From assembly GCA_001897425.1 (NCBI GenBank), contig MKSW01000001.1:84025-148024 (forward strand): DNA of 64,000 nucleotides. Reading direction: 5' to 3'. The translations under genes and the position numbers were made by a program. The stretch is from Actinobacteria bacterium 69-20. Its GTDB lineage: Bacteria; Actinomycetota; Actinomycetes; Mycobacteriales; Nakamurellaceae. Below, piece by piece: positions 36,258-45,665 of the stretch (position 1 is the stretch's first letter; every line of letters starts with the position of its first letter). The notes under the pieces are model-generated. The model searched no databases, had not been told where the DNA came from, and worked only from the letters and a program-made list of their open reading frames with translations.

Positions 36258-37805
36258 ATGGAATCGACGACAGCTCAGGCGCACGGCACCCGCAGCGCGT
36301 GGGCCGCCTTGTGGGCCCTGTGCCTGGGCTTCTTCATGATCCTGGTCGATTCGACGATCGTCTCCGTGGCGATCCCGACCATGATGGTGAGCCTGCACGC
36401 GAGCATCAACGAGGTCTTGTGGGTGACCAGCGCGTACCTGCTAGCGTACGCGGTACCGCTGCTCATCACCGGCCGGCTCGGCGACCGCTTCGGCCCCAAG
36501 GCGCTTTACCAGACCGGGCTGGTGATCTTCACCGCGTCGTCGGCATGGTGCGGGCTGTCCGGATCGATCGGGATGCTGGTCACGGCGCGGGTGTTCCAGG
36601 GTCTCGGCGCCTCGATGATGACGCCGCAGACGATGACGGTGGTCACGCGGACGTTCCCGGCGAACCGGCGCGGCACCGCGATGGGGATGTGGGGCGCGGT
36701 CGCGGGCGTCGCCACGCTGGTCGGGCCGATCCTCGGCGGGGTGCTCATCGATTCGCTCGGCTGGCAGTGGATCTTCTTCATCAACGTGCCGGTGGGGATC
36801 GTCGGTCTGGGGCTCGCGATGAAACTGGTTCCGCACCTGGAGATCCATTCGCACCGGTTCGACGTCACCGGGGTGGCCCTGTCCGCGGTCGGCATGTTCC
36901 TGCTCGTCTTCGGCATCCAGGAGGGCGAGACCTACCACTGGGGGACGATCGCGGGGCCGATCTCGGTGTGGTCGCTGATCATCGCCGGTGCCGTGGTGCT
37001 CGCCGCGTTCGTGCTGTGGCAGGCGAAGAACGCCGCCGAGCCGCTGGTGCCGCTCCCACTGTTCAAGGACCGCAACTTCTCGCTGGCAAACATCGGGATC
37101 GCGGCGGTCGGTTTCACGATTACGGCGCTGTCGTTCCCGCTGATGTTGTACGCGCAGAAGGTTCTGGGCCTGTCCCCGGTTCGGTCGGCTTTGCTGATGG
37201 TGCCGATGGCGATCATCACGGGCGGGTTGGCGAAACCGGTCGGGAATCTGGTGGACCGGACGCATCCCCGCTATCTCGGTGGTTTTGGGCTAGCCTGCAT
37301 GATCACGTCGCTCGTGTGGCTGTGGCAGATCATGGCGCCGGGGCGGGCGATCTGGCAGCTGGAACTGCCTATCGCGCTGATAGGTGTCGCGAACGCGTTC
37401 ATGTGGTCGCCGATCTCCGCGACCGCGACCCGGAATCTGCCGATGCACGCCGCCGGTGCGGGATCCGGGGTTTACAACACAACCCGGCAGGTCGGTGCCG
37501 TGCTGGGCAGCGCGGGCATCGCGGTGGTGATGCAGTCGCGGCTCGCGGCGGCGTTCGGCGCAAGTGCGGCGGCCGGTAGCTCCTATGACGCGTCCGGGGC
37601 GTTGCCGGCGTTCGTGCAGCCCGGCTTCGCGCGGGCCATGGGCGAGTCCCTGTTGCTGCCCGCCGCCATCTTGCTGATCGGCCTGGTTGCGGTGCTGTTC
37701 TTCGCGCGTCCCGAGCAGACGATGGCGCCGCACCGGCTGCGCGCGGGGCGCCACGCGCAGCCCGTGGCCGCGGCGGAGACTGCGACGGCCGCGGAGGACA
37801 GCTGA
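36258..37805 (+). CDS. DHA2-family MFS drug exporter
   Basis: A 515-residue major facilitator protein with 14 membrane segments (EmrB/QacA type). Motif A is GRLGDRFGPKALY, motif C is GAVAGVATLVGPILGGVLID, and the N-terminal D1 motif is LDSTIVSVAIP-like (VDSTIVSVAIPTMM). It probably exports drugs or lipids by proton antiport. ATG 36258 is one codon after a GTG. The C-terminal 60 residues include an Ala/Arg-rich tail. It faces prfB and is convergent with the Tad genes. Confidence 0.9.
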   Translation: MESTTAQAHGTRSAWAALWALCLGFFMILVDSTIVSVAIPTMMVSLHASINEVLWVTSAYLLAYAVPLLITGRLGDRFGPKALYQTGLVIFTASSAWCGLSGSIGMLVTARVFQGLGASMMTPQTMTVVTRTFPANRRGTAMGMWGAVAGVATLVGPILGGVLIDSLGWQWIFFINVPVGIVGLGLAMKLVPHLEIHSHRFDVTGVALSAVGMFLLVFGIQEGETYHWGTIAGPISVWSLIIAGAVVLAAFVLWQAKNAAEPLVPLPLFKDRNFSLANIGIAAVGFTITALSFPLMLYAQKVLGLSPVRSALLMVPMAIITGGLAKPVGNLVDRTHPRYLGGFGLACMITSLVWLWQIMAPGRAIWQLELPIALIGVANAFMWSPISATATRNLPMHAAGAGSGVYNTTRQVGAVLGSAGIAVVMQSRLAAAFGASAAAGSSYDASGALPAFVQPGFARAMGESLLLPAAILLIGLVAVLFFARPEQTMAPHRLRAGRHAQPVAAAETATAAEDS

Positions 37806-37841
37806 CGCGGCCGGCATCGCACCGGTGTGTCGGCTGGCCCG

Positions 37842-38324
37842 TCAGCGGCCTTCTCGTAGTTCGTCGATGTGCACCGTGTACACGCCGGTGACGGTGTTGC
37901 GCGAACCGGTCAGGGCTGTCGGCACGCCGGGCAGGTCGATGACCGCGATCACGCATACGTCGTAGTCCGTGCCGGCCTGTCTGCTGAAGTGCGCCGCACC
38001 GGCGCGGGTGCAGTCCCCGCCGGGATCGATCGTCCCGATGCGCATCCCGTCGCCCGGCACGCGTTGATCCGCCAGCGCCACTCGCGCCACCGCCGCCGCC
38101 TGGTCGAGCGACGGCAGGCCGGGTGACGTCTCGATCAGCCGCCCCACATCGCGCGCCGCCTGGGCGACCGCGAGGGTGGCGGCCTGCAGCCGCAGCACGC
38201 CGATCAGGATGTACATGGTCGGGATCAGCAGGAGTACGGCGAGGAACACGACCTCGATGACGGCGCGGCCCTCGTCGCGGCGCCGATGGTTCGGGTGGCG
38301 CGGGGTTGCGGCCTGCCTCGTCAC
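37842..38324 (-). CDS. TadE-like pseudopilin 2
   Basis: About 160 residues from GTG 38324. A basic N-terminus (RRRDEGRAVIEVV) leads into a single membrane segment (EVVFLAVLLLIPTMYILIGVLRL), then a soluble domain with two cysteines. This is the TadE/TadG-like minor pseudopilin pattern, with the Glu after the processing site. GTG overlaps the stop of the previous gene (GTGA) and GGGAG lies upstream. It is the last gene of the Tad cluster on this strand. Confidence 0.75.
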   Translation of the reverse strand: MTRQAATPRHPNHRRRDEGRAVIEVVFLAVLLLIPTMYILIGVLRLQAATLAVAQAARDVGRLIETSPGLPSLDQAAAVARVALADQRVPGDGMRIGTIDPGGDCTRAGAAHFSRQAGTDYDVCVIAVIDLPGVPTALTGSRNTVTGVYTVHIDELREGR

Positions 38325-38701
38325 GGAATCTCCCGCAGCGCGTGGGCAGTCACCTCGATGGTCGGCATGACATCGTCCAGCAGCGGAACGATCGCCGGCG
38401 CCGCCATCGTGCAACGCACCTCGATCATGACGGGATCCGGAGACTCCGGAGGATCGCATCGGACGGTATCGGCGAGCCGGCCCGCGATCGTCTGCGCCAT
38501 GATGTCCGCGGCGCGTCGGGAAGCGGCGGTGGTGTCCTGGACGTCGGCGCTGGCCGCGAACCGCGCCGCCTGGGCTGCGGCGCTGGTCAGCAGCGACTGG
38601 GTGTAGAGCCACAGCCCGACGCCGACCATCGCCAGGAACAACAGCATCAGCAGGACCAGCACCATCGCGAATTCCGCGACGGCGGATCCGCGGTCGGTTA
38701 C
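38321..38701 (-). CDS. TadE-like pseudopilin 1, with apparent GTA start
   Basis: About 126 residues. The processing-site pattern DRGSAVAEFAM and the membrane segment MVLVLLMLLFLAMVGVGLWLY are clear. There is no ATG, GTG or TTG upstream of this motif in frame; the next ATG (in EFAM) would cut it off. GTA at 38699-38701 stands where a GTG would overlap the preceding stop. With G at that base, the junction would be the GTGA overlap seen elsewhere in the cluster. Here it reads GTAA. Either a rare start, a mutation or a base-call error. Confidence 0.65.
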   Translation of the reverse strand, partial: VTDRGSAVAEFAMVLVLLMLLFLAMVGVGLWLYTQSLLTSAAAQAARFAASADVQDTTAASRRAADIMAQTIAGRLADTVRCDPPESPDPVMIEVRCTMAAPAIVPLLDDVMPTIEVTAHALREIP

Positions 38702-38976
38702 GGCTGGCCGCCCTGCCCGCTGATCGAATCGAAGGCGTTCTTCACCGCGTTGACGACGGCCTCCTGGAATACCCCGAGCAGCACGATTACCACGATCGCC
38801 GTCATCATCGTGACCATGACCCACCCCGGCACGTCGCCGCGGTCCCGGTCGCGGCGGTCCCGGTCGCCGGAATCCGTGCGGGTGCCCCGGTGGCGCGCCG
38901 GGCCGGCCAACGTCGCCAGCTGCGAGACCGTCGCCTCGAACATGTAGTACGCCCTTGTTGCGCTGCGCGAGATCAT
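38698..38976 (-). CDS. Small Tad-locus pilin-like membrane protein
   Basis: A 92-residue protein. A charged Asp/Arg-rich region (RDRRDRDRGD) precedes one membrane helix (PGWVMVTMMTAIVVIVLLGVF) and a short amphipathic tail. It sits in the Flp-pilin position, after tadC and before tadE, but lacks the usual G-x4-EY processing motif of Flp pilins. AAGGAG lies 6 bases before ATG 38976. It may be a divergent pilin or an assembly protein. Confidence 0.65.
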   Translation of the reverse strand: MISRSATRAYYMFEATVSQLATLAGPARHRGTRTDSGDRDRRDRDRGDVPGWVMVTMMTAIVVIVLLGVFQEAVVNAVKNAFDSISGQGGQP

Positions 38977-39087
38977 CGGTGGCTCCTTCGTGGGGGTCGG
39001 GCGGTCGTTCGTGGGGATCGGGGGGACGTTCGGGCTTCAGGAGGTCGGGGTTCCGGAGTTCGGGCGGCTCAACCATGGCGAGGACAC

Positions 39088-40020
39088 CTACCGCGCCACG
39101 GTCGTGATCGCGATGATCCCGGGGAAGAAGGCGAACAGGATAGTGACGGGCATCACAAGGAATACCACAGGCACCATCATGAGGATCTCCTTCCTTCCGC
39201 CGGCCTCCAGCAATTGCCGCTTGCTCAGCGCGCGAACATCCGCCGCCTGCGCGTGCAGCACATCCGCCAACGGCGTGCCGCGCTCCAGGGCGACGGCCAT
39301 GCCGTCGAGGAACCGCGCCAGCGGCTCTACCTGTGTGTTGTCTCGCGCCACCAGCAGCGCCTGCTGCAGCGATGCGCCGGCCCGCGCATCGGCAAGGATC
39401 GCCCGCAGGCCGTCGGCCAGATGACCATGGGTCAGGCGGCACACCCGCCCGATGGCACCGGCCAGGCCCTCGCCCGCGGCGACGGCGAGCGCGAGCATCT
39501 CGGCCACCACCGGGAACTCGGCCAGTATCTCGGCGTTGTGCCGGGAGACCGTCTGCGTCAGCCACCAGTCGCGCGCGACGATGCCCGCGACCGCGCACAG
39601 CAGCACGATCATCACCAGCAGGATGGGGCTCCGGTGGTCGCTGATGATTGCGAGGAGCACGACGCCGAGGCCGACGCCGCTCCCGACTCCGGCCCACATC
39701 ACCTGCTCCGCGCGGAATTGCTCCACGGACATCGGAGATCGCAACGCCGCGAGTCGCCGGCGGACCGAGGCACGCCCGCCCAGGACGCGGTCGAGCATTC
39801 GGACGGCGTCGGCCAGCAACGGCCCGGTCAACCGGCCGAGCAACGACTCGCGCACGGTGCCGCCCGGGGACAGCAGTCGCGACGGTGTGGCCGCATCGCG
39901 CAGGTACGGTGCGATGCGCTCGGACAGTGACAGCTTCCGAAACGGAGGAGCGGCGAGGATCGCCAGCAGCAGCCCCGCGCCCGCGGCCAAGCCGATCGTG
40001 CCTCCCAAGAACGCCGTCAT
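39088..40020 (-). CDS. tadC: TadC-like type II secretion F-domain protein
   Basis: About 310 residues with a T2SSF domain between membrane segments (EFPVVAEMLALAVAAGEGLAGAIGRV, about residues 155-280). It is an inner-membrane platform protein of the Tad (Flp) pilus machine. ATG 40020 overlaps the tadB stop (ATGA). The order tadB-tadC-small protein-tadE-tadE is conserved in actinobacterial Tad loci. Confidence 0.85.
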   Translation of the reverse strand: MTAFLGGTIGLAAGAGLLLAILAAPPFRKLSLSERIAPYLRDAATPSRLLSPGGTVRESLLGRLTGPLLADAVRMLDRVLGGRASVRRRLAALRSPMSVEQFRAEQVMWAGVGSGVGLGVVLLAIISDHRSPILLVMIVLLCAVAGIVARDWWLTQTVSRHNAEILAEFPVVAEMLALAVAAGEGLAGAIGRVCRLTHGHLADGLRAILADARAGASLQQALLVARDNTQVEPLARFLDGMAVALERGTPLADVLHAQAADVRALSKRQLLEAGGRKEILMMVPVVFLVMPVTILFAFFPGIIAITTVAR

Positions 40021-40922
40021 CGGAGGACCCGCCGATCCTCCGGTAGGCGGCCGATACGCAGCATCACCCGGTAGGCGGCCACGGTCAGCACCGCTCCTAT
40101 CGCGAGAATCGCTGTGCCGACGGCACTGTCGTAGGCCGCGAGGGTCTCTCGGCGGGTGGAGAGCAGCAGCAGGACCAGCCACGGTGCTGCCACTGCCATG
40201 CGCGCCGCGCTGATCGCCCACGACTGTCGGGCAAGGAGCTCGGCCCGAACTCGGGCATCTTCCCGGAGGAAGCCACTGAGCGTGCTCAGCAGTCGGCCGA
40301 GATCGGTCCCACCGACCTCACGTGCCACGCGCAGCGACTCGCAGATCCGGTCGCCGACCGGGTCGGCCAGCGCTGCCTTCAGCCGGGTCAGCGATTCGTC
40401 GAAGGCGCCGGTGGCCCGGTAGTCCCGCCCGAAGGCCCGGAACGGCTCGCGCAGCGGCTCCGGCCCGCGTTGGCCGATGGCGGCGAGTGCCTCCGGAAGC
40501 GACAAGCCGGCACGGACACCGGACGTCAGGTTGTCGACCACCTCCGGCCACAGCTCCCGCAGATCCGCGCGGCGGCGACGGCGCATCCGCTGCACGAGCA
40601 GCCACGGCGAATATCCGGCGAACAGCGCGAACACGATCGAGATGGATATCGAACCGGTGGAGACGAACGAGACCGCCACGACGACCAGCGCGACCGCGCC
40701 CTGCAGCGCGATCATGCGGGCGGGCGTGACGCCCGGAAGCCCGGCTTGGGCCAGCGTCTCGCGCAATCGGATCATGCGGCGCCCGGCATTTCTCGGCCGT
40801 GGCGCACCGGTCAGGCCCTGCCAGATCAGCAGCAGCCCGGTGCCGCCGAGCAAGCCGACCACTGCCCCCACCGCTGAGCCTCCTGAATCGACATACGGCC
40901 GCGTCGCCGCTCCGGTCACCAC
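40017..40922 (-). CDS. tadB: TadB-like type II secretion F-domain protein
   Basis: A 301-residue membrane platform protein of the Tad pilus. It has an N-terminal membrane segment, a pair near residues 70-110, a T2SSF domain (LWPEVVDNLTSGVRAGLSLPEALAAIG) and two C-terminal segments. It is the first gene of its transcript. The pilus ATPase tadA, normally directly upstream, lies at 42673-43902, on the other side of nhaA. So tadB needs its own promoter in the 232-base gap before nhaA. Confidence 0.85.
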   Translation of the reverse strand: MVTGAATRPYVDSGGSAVGAVVGLLGGTGLLLIWQGLTGAPRPRNAGRRMIRLRETLAQAGLPGVTPARMIALQGAVALVVVAVSFVSTGSISISIVFALFAGYSPWLLVQRMRRRRRADLRELWPEVVDNLTSGVRAGLSLPEALAAIGQRGPEPLREPFRAFGRDYRATGAFDESLTRLKAALADPVGDRICESLRVAREVGGTDLGRLLSTLSGFLREDARVRAELLARQSWAISAARMAVAAPWLVLLLLSTRRETLAAYDSAVGTAILAIGAVLTVAAYRVMLRIGRLPEDRRVLR

Positions 40923-40987
40923 TCGAACGACGACCTTCGCAAAAGCACCCTAATGCGATGTGCCTCACATGCGATACGGAACGGAGG

Positions 40988-40996
40988 TTATCCACA
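40988..40996 (+). other. Isolated DnaA-box-like sequence
   Basis: TTATCCACA, an exact match to the DnaA box consensus, in the gap between divergent tadB and nhaA. Single copy. Confidence 0.4.
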
Positions 40997-41065
40997 GGGA
41001 ATCGACGAGTCGGACCGACGTTGTCGCGGGGCCATCCCGTCGTGACGCACCTCGACGCCGCAGGC

Positions 41066-41084
41066 GCGAACAGCGTCATACACT
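41066..41084 (+). repeat. 19-bp dispersed motif (17/19)
   Basis: GCGAACAGCGTCATACACT, intergenic, 71 bases before the nhaA start and between divergent tadB and nhaA. Confidence 0.7.
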
Positions 41085-41154
41085 GAATGTCTGGTGTGCC
41101 GGGAAGTCTGGTCGGCGTTCTGCCCCTTACTGCCAGTACCGCGATCGGAGCCCT

Positions 41155-42606
41155 GTGCCACACACCACCGATACCGTTGCGCCAACGCCCCCTCGGCGTG
41201 CGTCGCAGTTCCGGCGCCTCCGTCCCTACCGCAAACGCCCCCGCGGTGAACGCCGTGAACGCCGCCGCGAACGCCGGCACCTCGCGGCGCTGCTGCGCAC
41301 CGAGACTGTCGGCGGCGCCCTGCTGGTGATCGCCGCCGTGGCCGCGCTGGTCATGGCGAACTCGCCGCTGGCCGGTGCCTACGCCGCAGCGCGCGACTGG
41401 CAGATCGGGCCGGCCTCGCTCGGCCTGCACCTGTCCATCGGCGAATGGACCGCGGACGGTCTGCTGGCGCTCTTCTTCTTCCTGGCCGGCCTGGAACTCA
41501 AGAGGGAGTTCGTGGTCGGCGAATTGCGTGACGCGCGGCGCGCCGCTGTGCCGGTGGCGGCGGCGGTCGGCGGCATGGCGGTGCCGGCCGTCGTCTACAT
41601 CGTCGTCACGATCGGTGAGCAGGGTGCGCACATCGGCTGGGCGATCCCGACCGCCACCGACATCGCTTTCGCGCTCGCGGTTCTCGCCGTGGTCGGGCGC
41701 CACCTCCCGTCGGCACTACGCACCTTCCTGCTCACGTTGGCCGTGGTCGACGACCTGCTCGCCATCGTCGTCATCGCGCTCTTCTACACGGATCACGTGG
41801 ACCTGGCGTTGCTCGGCGTCGCGCTCATCGCGATCGCGGCATTCGGGACGTTGATGCAGCTTCGTGGACGCAGTGGTCGTATCGCCGGGGTGACGGGGTG
41901 GGTTGTGTTACCGCTCCTCGCGCTCGTCGCCTGGGCCGCGATGCACGGGTCCGGCGTGCATGCCACCGTCGCCGGCGTGCTGATGGGGTTCACCGTGCCG
42001 GTGCGCAAGCCGCGGCGTGCCCCACGTCGGCGCGCCCTCGACGGAAGCGCCGATCAGGGGCGTGACGGCGACGGGAGAAGCACGGGAACCGCCGAGTATG
42101 ACGCTGTTCGCGGCGCGTCGCGCCGGCAGGCGCCTACGATCGCCGATCGGCTCGACCGGGCACTTCGCCCGTTATCCGCGGGCGTCGCGGTGCCGTTGTT
42201 TGCGTTCTTCGCCGCGGGCGTCACGGTCGGCGGCTTCGACGGACTTCGCTCGGCGTTCGAGAACCGCATCACCATCGGCATCGTCGCGGGGCTCGTCGTC
42301 GGCAAGGCCGTCGGCATCTTCGCCGCGACCGTGGTCACCGCCCGGCTCGTCCGGTCGCCACTGCTGCGCGTGCTTGGGTGGCCCGATCTTGTGGGTCTGG
42401 CCGTCTTGGGCGGCGTGGGATTCACGGTGTCGCTGCTCATCGGGCACCTGGCGTTCGGCGGCGATGCCGCGCACGCGGCGGACGTCCAGATCGGCGTGGC
42501 CACAGGTTCGTTGGTAGCGGCGGCGCTCGCGGCACTGCTGTTGGGCGCGCGCAACAGGCATTACCGGATCCGGGAGGCGGCACTCGCGCGCGGCGCAACC
42601 GAGTAA
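41155..42606 (+). CDS. nhaA: Na+/H+ antiporter NhaA
   Basis: A 483-residue antiporter. It has GGALLVIAAVAALVMANSPLA, FFLAGLELKREFVVGEL, PTATDIAFALAVLAVVG and the ion-binding aspartate pair in LAVVDDLLAIVVIALFYT. It expels Na+ in exchange for protons, mainly at high pH. GTG 41155 has CGGAG upstream. The cytoplasmic loop at about residues 285-335 is unusually long and charged, and contains one copy of the dispersed 19-bp motif. The gene sits on the plus strand between tadA and tadB, both on the minus strand. Confidence 0.93.
   Translation: MPHTTDTVAPTPPRRASQFRRLRPYRKRPRGERRERRRERRHLAALLRTETVGGALLVIAAVAALVMANSPLAGAYAAARDWQIGPASLGLHLSIGEWTADGLLALFFFLAGLELKREFVVGELRDARRAAVPVAAAVGGMAVPAVVYIVVTIGEQGAHIGWAIPTATDIAFALAVLAVVGRHLPSALRTFLLTLAVVDDLLAIVVIALFYTDHVDLALLGVALIAIAAFGTLMQLRGRSGRIAGVTGWVVLPLLALVAWAAMHGSGVHATVAGVLMGFTVPVRKPRRAPRRRALDGSADQGRDGDGRSTGTAEYDAVRGASRRQAPTIADRLDRALRPLSAGVAVPLFAFFAAGVTVGGFDGLRSAFENRITIGIVAGLVVGKAVGIFAATVVTARLVRSPLLRVLGWPDLVGLAVLGGVGFTVSLLIGHLAFGGDAAHAADVQIGVATGSLVAAALAALLLGARNRHYRIREAALARGATE
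42093..42111 (-). repeat. 19-bp dispersed motif inside nhaA (18/19)
   Basis: The complement reads GCGAACAGCGTCATACTCG. It is translated in the nhaA loop as EYDAVRG. The loop is longer than expected for NhaA, consistent with an insertion. Confidence 0.75.
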
Positions 42607-42672
42607 CGCGGTTGCGCAGCTCGAGCGAGTCCCACAGCTGAGTCGCACCGCCGAGTCGAGCCGCCCGCGACC

Positions 42673-43902
42673 TCAGGGCGCGTCGCCCAGCAGGTCCGGC
42701 AAATGATGCCCGCAGCGGGCGAACCGGTCGGCGTGCGGCGGGAATCCTTCCGCCCGCAGCAGCGCGCCGTCGCTGGTGGTGAAGATGTCGGCGGTCTCGA
42801 CGACGCCGCCCTCCACCCGTCCGGGCACGGCCACGATCTCGCGGACGCGCCGTGTCCCGTCGGCCTCCAGCCCCATCTGCACGATCAGGTCCACCGACGC
42901 CGCGACGGTCGGGACGACGAACTGCGCCGTCACATTCTCACCGGCCAGCAGCGGCAGCGTGCACAGTTTGGTAACGGCCTCGCGCGCGGAGTTCGCGTGT
43001 ACCGAGCACATTCCTGGTAGCCCGGAGTTCAATGCGATCAGCAGGTCGAGCGATTCCTCCTGCCGGACCTCGCCCACGATGATCCGCGACGGCCGCATAC
43101 GCAGCGCTTCCTTCACCAGCCGGCGCAACCGGATCTCGCCGTTCCCCTCCAGGTTCGGCTGCCGCGTCTGCATCGCGACCACGTCCGGAAGGTTCGGCCG
43201 CAGCTCGAAGACCTCCTCGCAGGTGACCACCCTTTCCTGCGGCGGGATGGAGTTCACCAGCGTGCCGAGCATGGTGGTCTTCCCGGCCTGCGTGCCGCCC
43301 GAAACGATGATGTTCAGGCCGGCGGCGACGGACGCCTCCAGGAAGCGTGCGGCGCGGGCGGGCAGCGTCGCGCGGGCGACAAGATCATCGAGCGAATTCG
43401 CCGCGACCACGAACTTGCGCACGTTCAGCGACAGATGCTCACGTGTGATGTCGGGAATCACGGCGTGCAACCGCGATCCGTCCGGGAGCAAGGCGTCGAC
43501 GAAGGGGCTGGACAGGTCGAGGCGACGCCCGGACGGTTTGAGCATCCGCTCAACCAGATCACGGATCTCGTCGGCGCCGAGCACCACCGTGGTGAGCTCG
43601 GAACGTCCGCCGCGGGCCACGAACACCCGCCCGGGTTCGTTCACCCACAGCTCCTCGACGTCCGGATCGTCCAAGAACTGCTGCAACTGCCCGAAGCCCG
43701 CGACCTGGTCGAATACGTACCGGGCGGCGTCGCCCCGGTCGAGCAGCGGCGGCAGCGCCGAGGTCGCCACCCGTTCCTCGTAGTGGCCGATCACCTCGTC
43801 GATCAACAACCGCGTGCCGCGCGGATCCTTGAGCGGATCGAGGCCGCGCCGGCGCACCAGCTCGCGAACCTCGTCGTGGATGTGCTGGGTCGCGGTCGGC
43901 AA
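42673..43902 (-). CDS. tadA: TadA-like pilus assembly ATPase (CpaF)
   Basis: A 409-residue secretion ATPase. It has an N-terminal helical domain, then [17 protein letters not shown], Walker [11 protein letters not shown], the Asp box region [23 protein letters not shown], Walker [17 protein letters not shown] and the His box [13 protein letters not shown]. It powers Flp pilus assembly. It has been separated from tadB-tadC by nhaA. Its own upstream region is shared with hisN, in a 105-base divergent gap. Confidence 0.9.
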   Translation of the reverse strand: MPTATQHIHDEVRELVRRRGLDPLKDPRGTRLLIDEVIGHYEERVATSALPPLLDRGDAARYVFDQVAGFGQLQQFLDDPDVEELWVNEPGRVFVARGGRSELTTVVLGADEIRDLVERMLKPSGRRLDLSSPFVDALLPDGSRLHAVIPDITREHLSLNVRKFVVAANSLDDLVARATLPARAARFLEASVAAGLNIIVSGGTQAGKTTMLGTLVNSIPPQERVVTCEEVFELRPNLPDVVAMQTRQPNLEGNGEIRLRRLVKEALRMRPSRIIVGEVRQEESLDLLIALNSGLPGMCSVHANSAREAVTKLCTLPLLAGENVTAQFVVPTVAASVDLIVQMGLEADGTRRVREIVAVPGRVEGGVVETADIFTTSDGALLRAEGFPPHADRFARCGHHLPDLLGDAP

Positions 43903-43971
43903 CGTCGGCTCCCCTGGTCTGCTGCGGACGGGATAGCAGACGGTAACGCATCCGCGCCCGACTCGTCCGGG

Positions 43972-43980
43972 TTATGCACA
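43972..43980 (+). other. DnaA-box-like sequence (one mismatch)
   Basis: TTATGCACA, between divergent tadA and hisN. Confidence 0.3.
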
Positions 43981-44002
43981 GATGCGCGGGCGGTAGGGTC
44001 AT

Positions 44003-44021
44003 CGGGTATGACGACATTCGC
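44003..44021 (-). repeat. 19-bp dispersed motif at the hisN start (16/19)
   Basis: Complement strand; on the plus strand it reads CGGGTATGACGACATTCGC, and the ATG at 44008-44010 is the hisN start codon. Confidence 0.6.
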
Positions 44022-44826
44022 CGCCGCAGAAGATCTTTCGCTCGCGCTCGCGCTGGCGGACACCGCCGATGCGATCAGCCTGCCCCGCTTCCAGGCGGCG
44101 GACCTGCACGTCGACACCAAGCCGGACATGACTCCCGTCTCGGACGCGGACCTCGCGGTCGAGCGGGCGCTGCGGGAGGTCCTGGAGACTCGACGACCTG
44201 CCGACGCCGTGGTGGGGGAGGAGTTCGGGGGAGACACGCCGCCGGCCGAGCGCGCTGCGACCGGGCGAGCATGGGTGATCGATCCCATCGACGGGACCAA
44301 GAACTTCGTCCGCGGGGTGCCGATCTGGGCCACGCTCATCGCCCTGCTGGTCGACGGGACGCCGACCCTGGGCGTCGTGTCCGCGCCGGCGCTCGCCCGG
44401 CGCTGGTGGGGGGCATCGGGCACCGGCGCGCACATGGTCTTCGCCGGAGGGCCGGCTCGGGAATGTCACGTCTCCGGCGTCGCCGACCTCGGCCACGCGT
44501 CGCTGTCGCTCTCCGACCTCGGCGAGTGGGAGGACGCCGGCCGCGGCGAGCAGATGCACCGGCTCGCCCGCGCCTGCTGGCGCACCCGCGGCTACGGCGA
44601 CTTCTTCTCGTACATGCTCGTCGCGGAGGGCGCCGTCGACGTGGCCGCCGAACCGGAGCTCTCGCTGTGGGATCTGGCTGCGCTCGGACCCATCGTCATA
44701 TCCGCAGGGGGGGAGTTCACCACGATCGACGGTTCGCCGATCGACGCGGGCACAACGTCCGCTCTGGCCACCAATGGGCGATTACATGCGGACGTCTGCG
44801 CCCAACTCGCCGCGAACCGACGGTGA
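44008..44826 (+). CDS. hisN: Inositol-monophosphatase-type histidinol-phosphatase
   Basis: A 272-residue metal-dependent phosphatase. The metal sites are the Glu in VVGEEFGG and the Asp pair in [15 protein letters not shown], with a third Asp in [12 protein letters not shown]. In Corynebacterium and relatives, this class (HisN) hydrolyses L-histidinol phosphate. Other members act on inositol-1-phosphate, which would feed mycothiol and phosphatidylinositol. Its place before ftsEX does not decide the substrate. ATG 44008 lies inside a copy of the dispersed motif. Confidence 0.8.
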   Translation: MTTFAAAEDLSLALALADTADAISLPRFQAADLHVDTKPDMTPVSDADLAVERALREVLETRRPADAVVGEEFGGDTPPAERAATGRAWVIDPIDGTKNFVRGVPIWATLIALLVDGTPTLGVVSAPALARRWWGASGTGAHMVFAGGPARECHVSGVADLGHASLSLSDLGEWEDAGRGEQMHRLARACWRTRGYGDFFSYMLVAEGAVDVAAEPELSLWDLAALGPIVISAGGEFTTIDGSPIDAGTTSALATNGRLHADVCAQLAANRR

Positions 44827-44902
44827 ATTGAGAGGGGCACCACCCGCCTCACCGGCCCGAATAACGCCGAGATAACGCTCTCGGCCGGTACAGTTACCTC
44901 TT

Positions 44903-45592
44903 GTGATTCACCTGGCCCATGTTTCCAAGCAGTACAAGGCATCGACAAGGCCGGCACTGTCGGACATCAACCTGGACGTGGAGAAGGGCGAGTTCGCGTT
45001 CGTCATAGGACCGTCCGGGTCCGGCAAGACCACCTTCATGCGGCTGCTCCTCCGGGAGGAGATCGCGACCTCCGGCACCGTCGAGGTGGCCGGCAAGAAC
45101 CTGAGCAAACTGCGCCGGTCGAAGGTGGCGTGGCACCGGCGGCGGCTGGGCTGCGTCTTTCAGGATTTCCGGCTGCTGAACAACAAGACCGTGGCGCAGA
45201 ACGTCGGATTCGCCCTGGAGGTGACGGGCAAGGCCCGGGCCCACATCCGTCGCGTCGTACCGGAGGTATTGGAACTGGTCGGCCTCGACGGTAAGGCGAA
45301 TCGGATGCCGCGGGAACTCTCCGGCGGCGAGCAGCAGCGGGTCGCCATCGCGCGGGCGTTCGCGAACCGGCCGCTGTTGCTGCTGGCCGATGAGCCCACC
45401 GGGAACCTCGATCCGGACACCTCGGGCGAGATCATGCTGCTGCTGGAGCGCATCAACCGGACGGGTACCACGGTGCTCATGTCCACCCACGACAACACGA
45501 TCGTCGACGCGATGCGCCGCCGCGTGATCGAACTGCACCTGGGCAAGCTGGTCCGGGACGAGGCTCGCGGAGTCTACGGCGTCGGGCGTTAG
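44903..45592 (+). CDS. ftsE: Cell-division ATPase FtsE
   Basis: A 229-residue ABC-type ATPase, start GTG. Walker A is GPSGSGKTT, the Q-loop is VFQDFRLL, the signature is LSGGEQQR and Walker B is [12 protein letters not shown]. FtsE forms a membrane complex with FtsX at the septum, which activates peptidoglycan hydrolases. ftsX follows after 73 bases. Confidence 0.97.
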   Translation: MIHLAHVSKQYKASTRPALSDINLDVEKGEFAFVIGPSGSGKTTFMRLLLREEIATSGTVEVAGKNLSKLRRSKVAWHRRRLGCVFQDFRLLNNKTVAQNVGFALEVTGKARAHIRRVVPEVLELVGLDGKANRMPRELSGGEQQRVAIARAFANRPLLLLADEPTGNLDPDTSGEIMLLLERINRTGTTVLMSTHDNTIVDAMRRRVIELHLGKLVRDEARGVYGVGR

Positions 45593-45665
45593 CAGCCCGA
45601 CGCAGCGACACCGCCAGCGATAGCGCCGACCATCTCCCACCGACCTGCGAGAAGAGCCTTCACGA

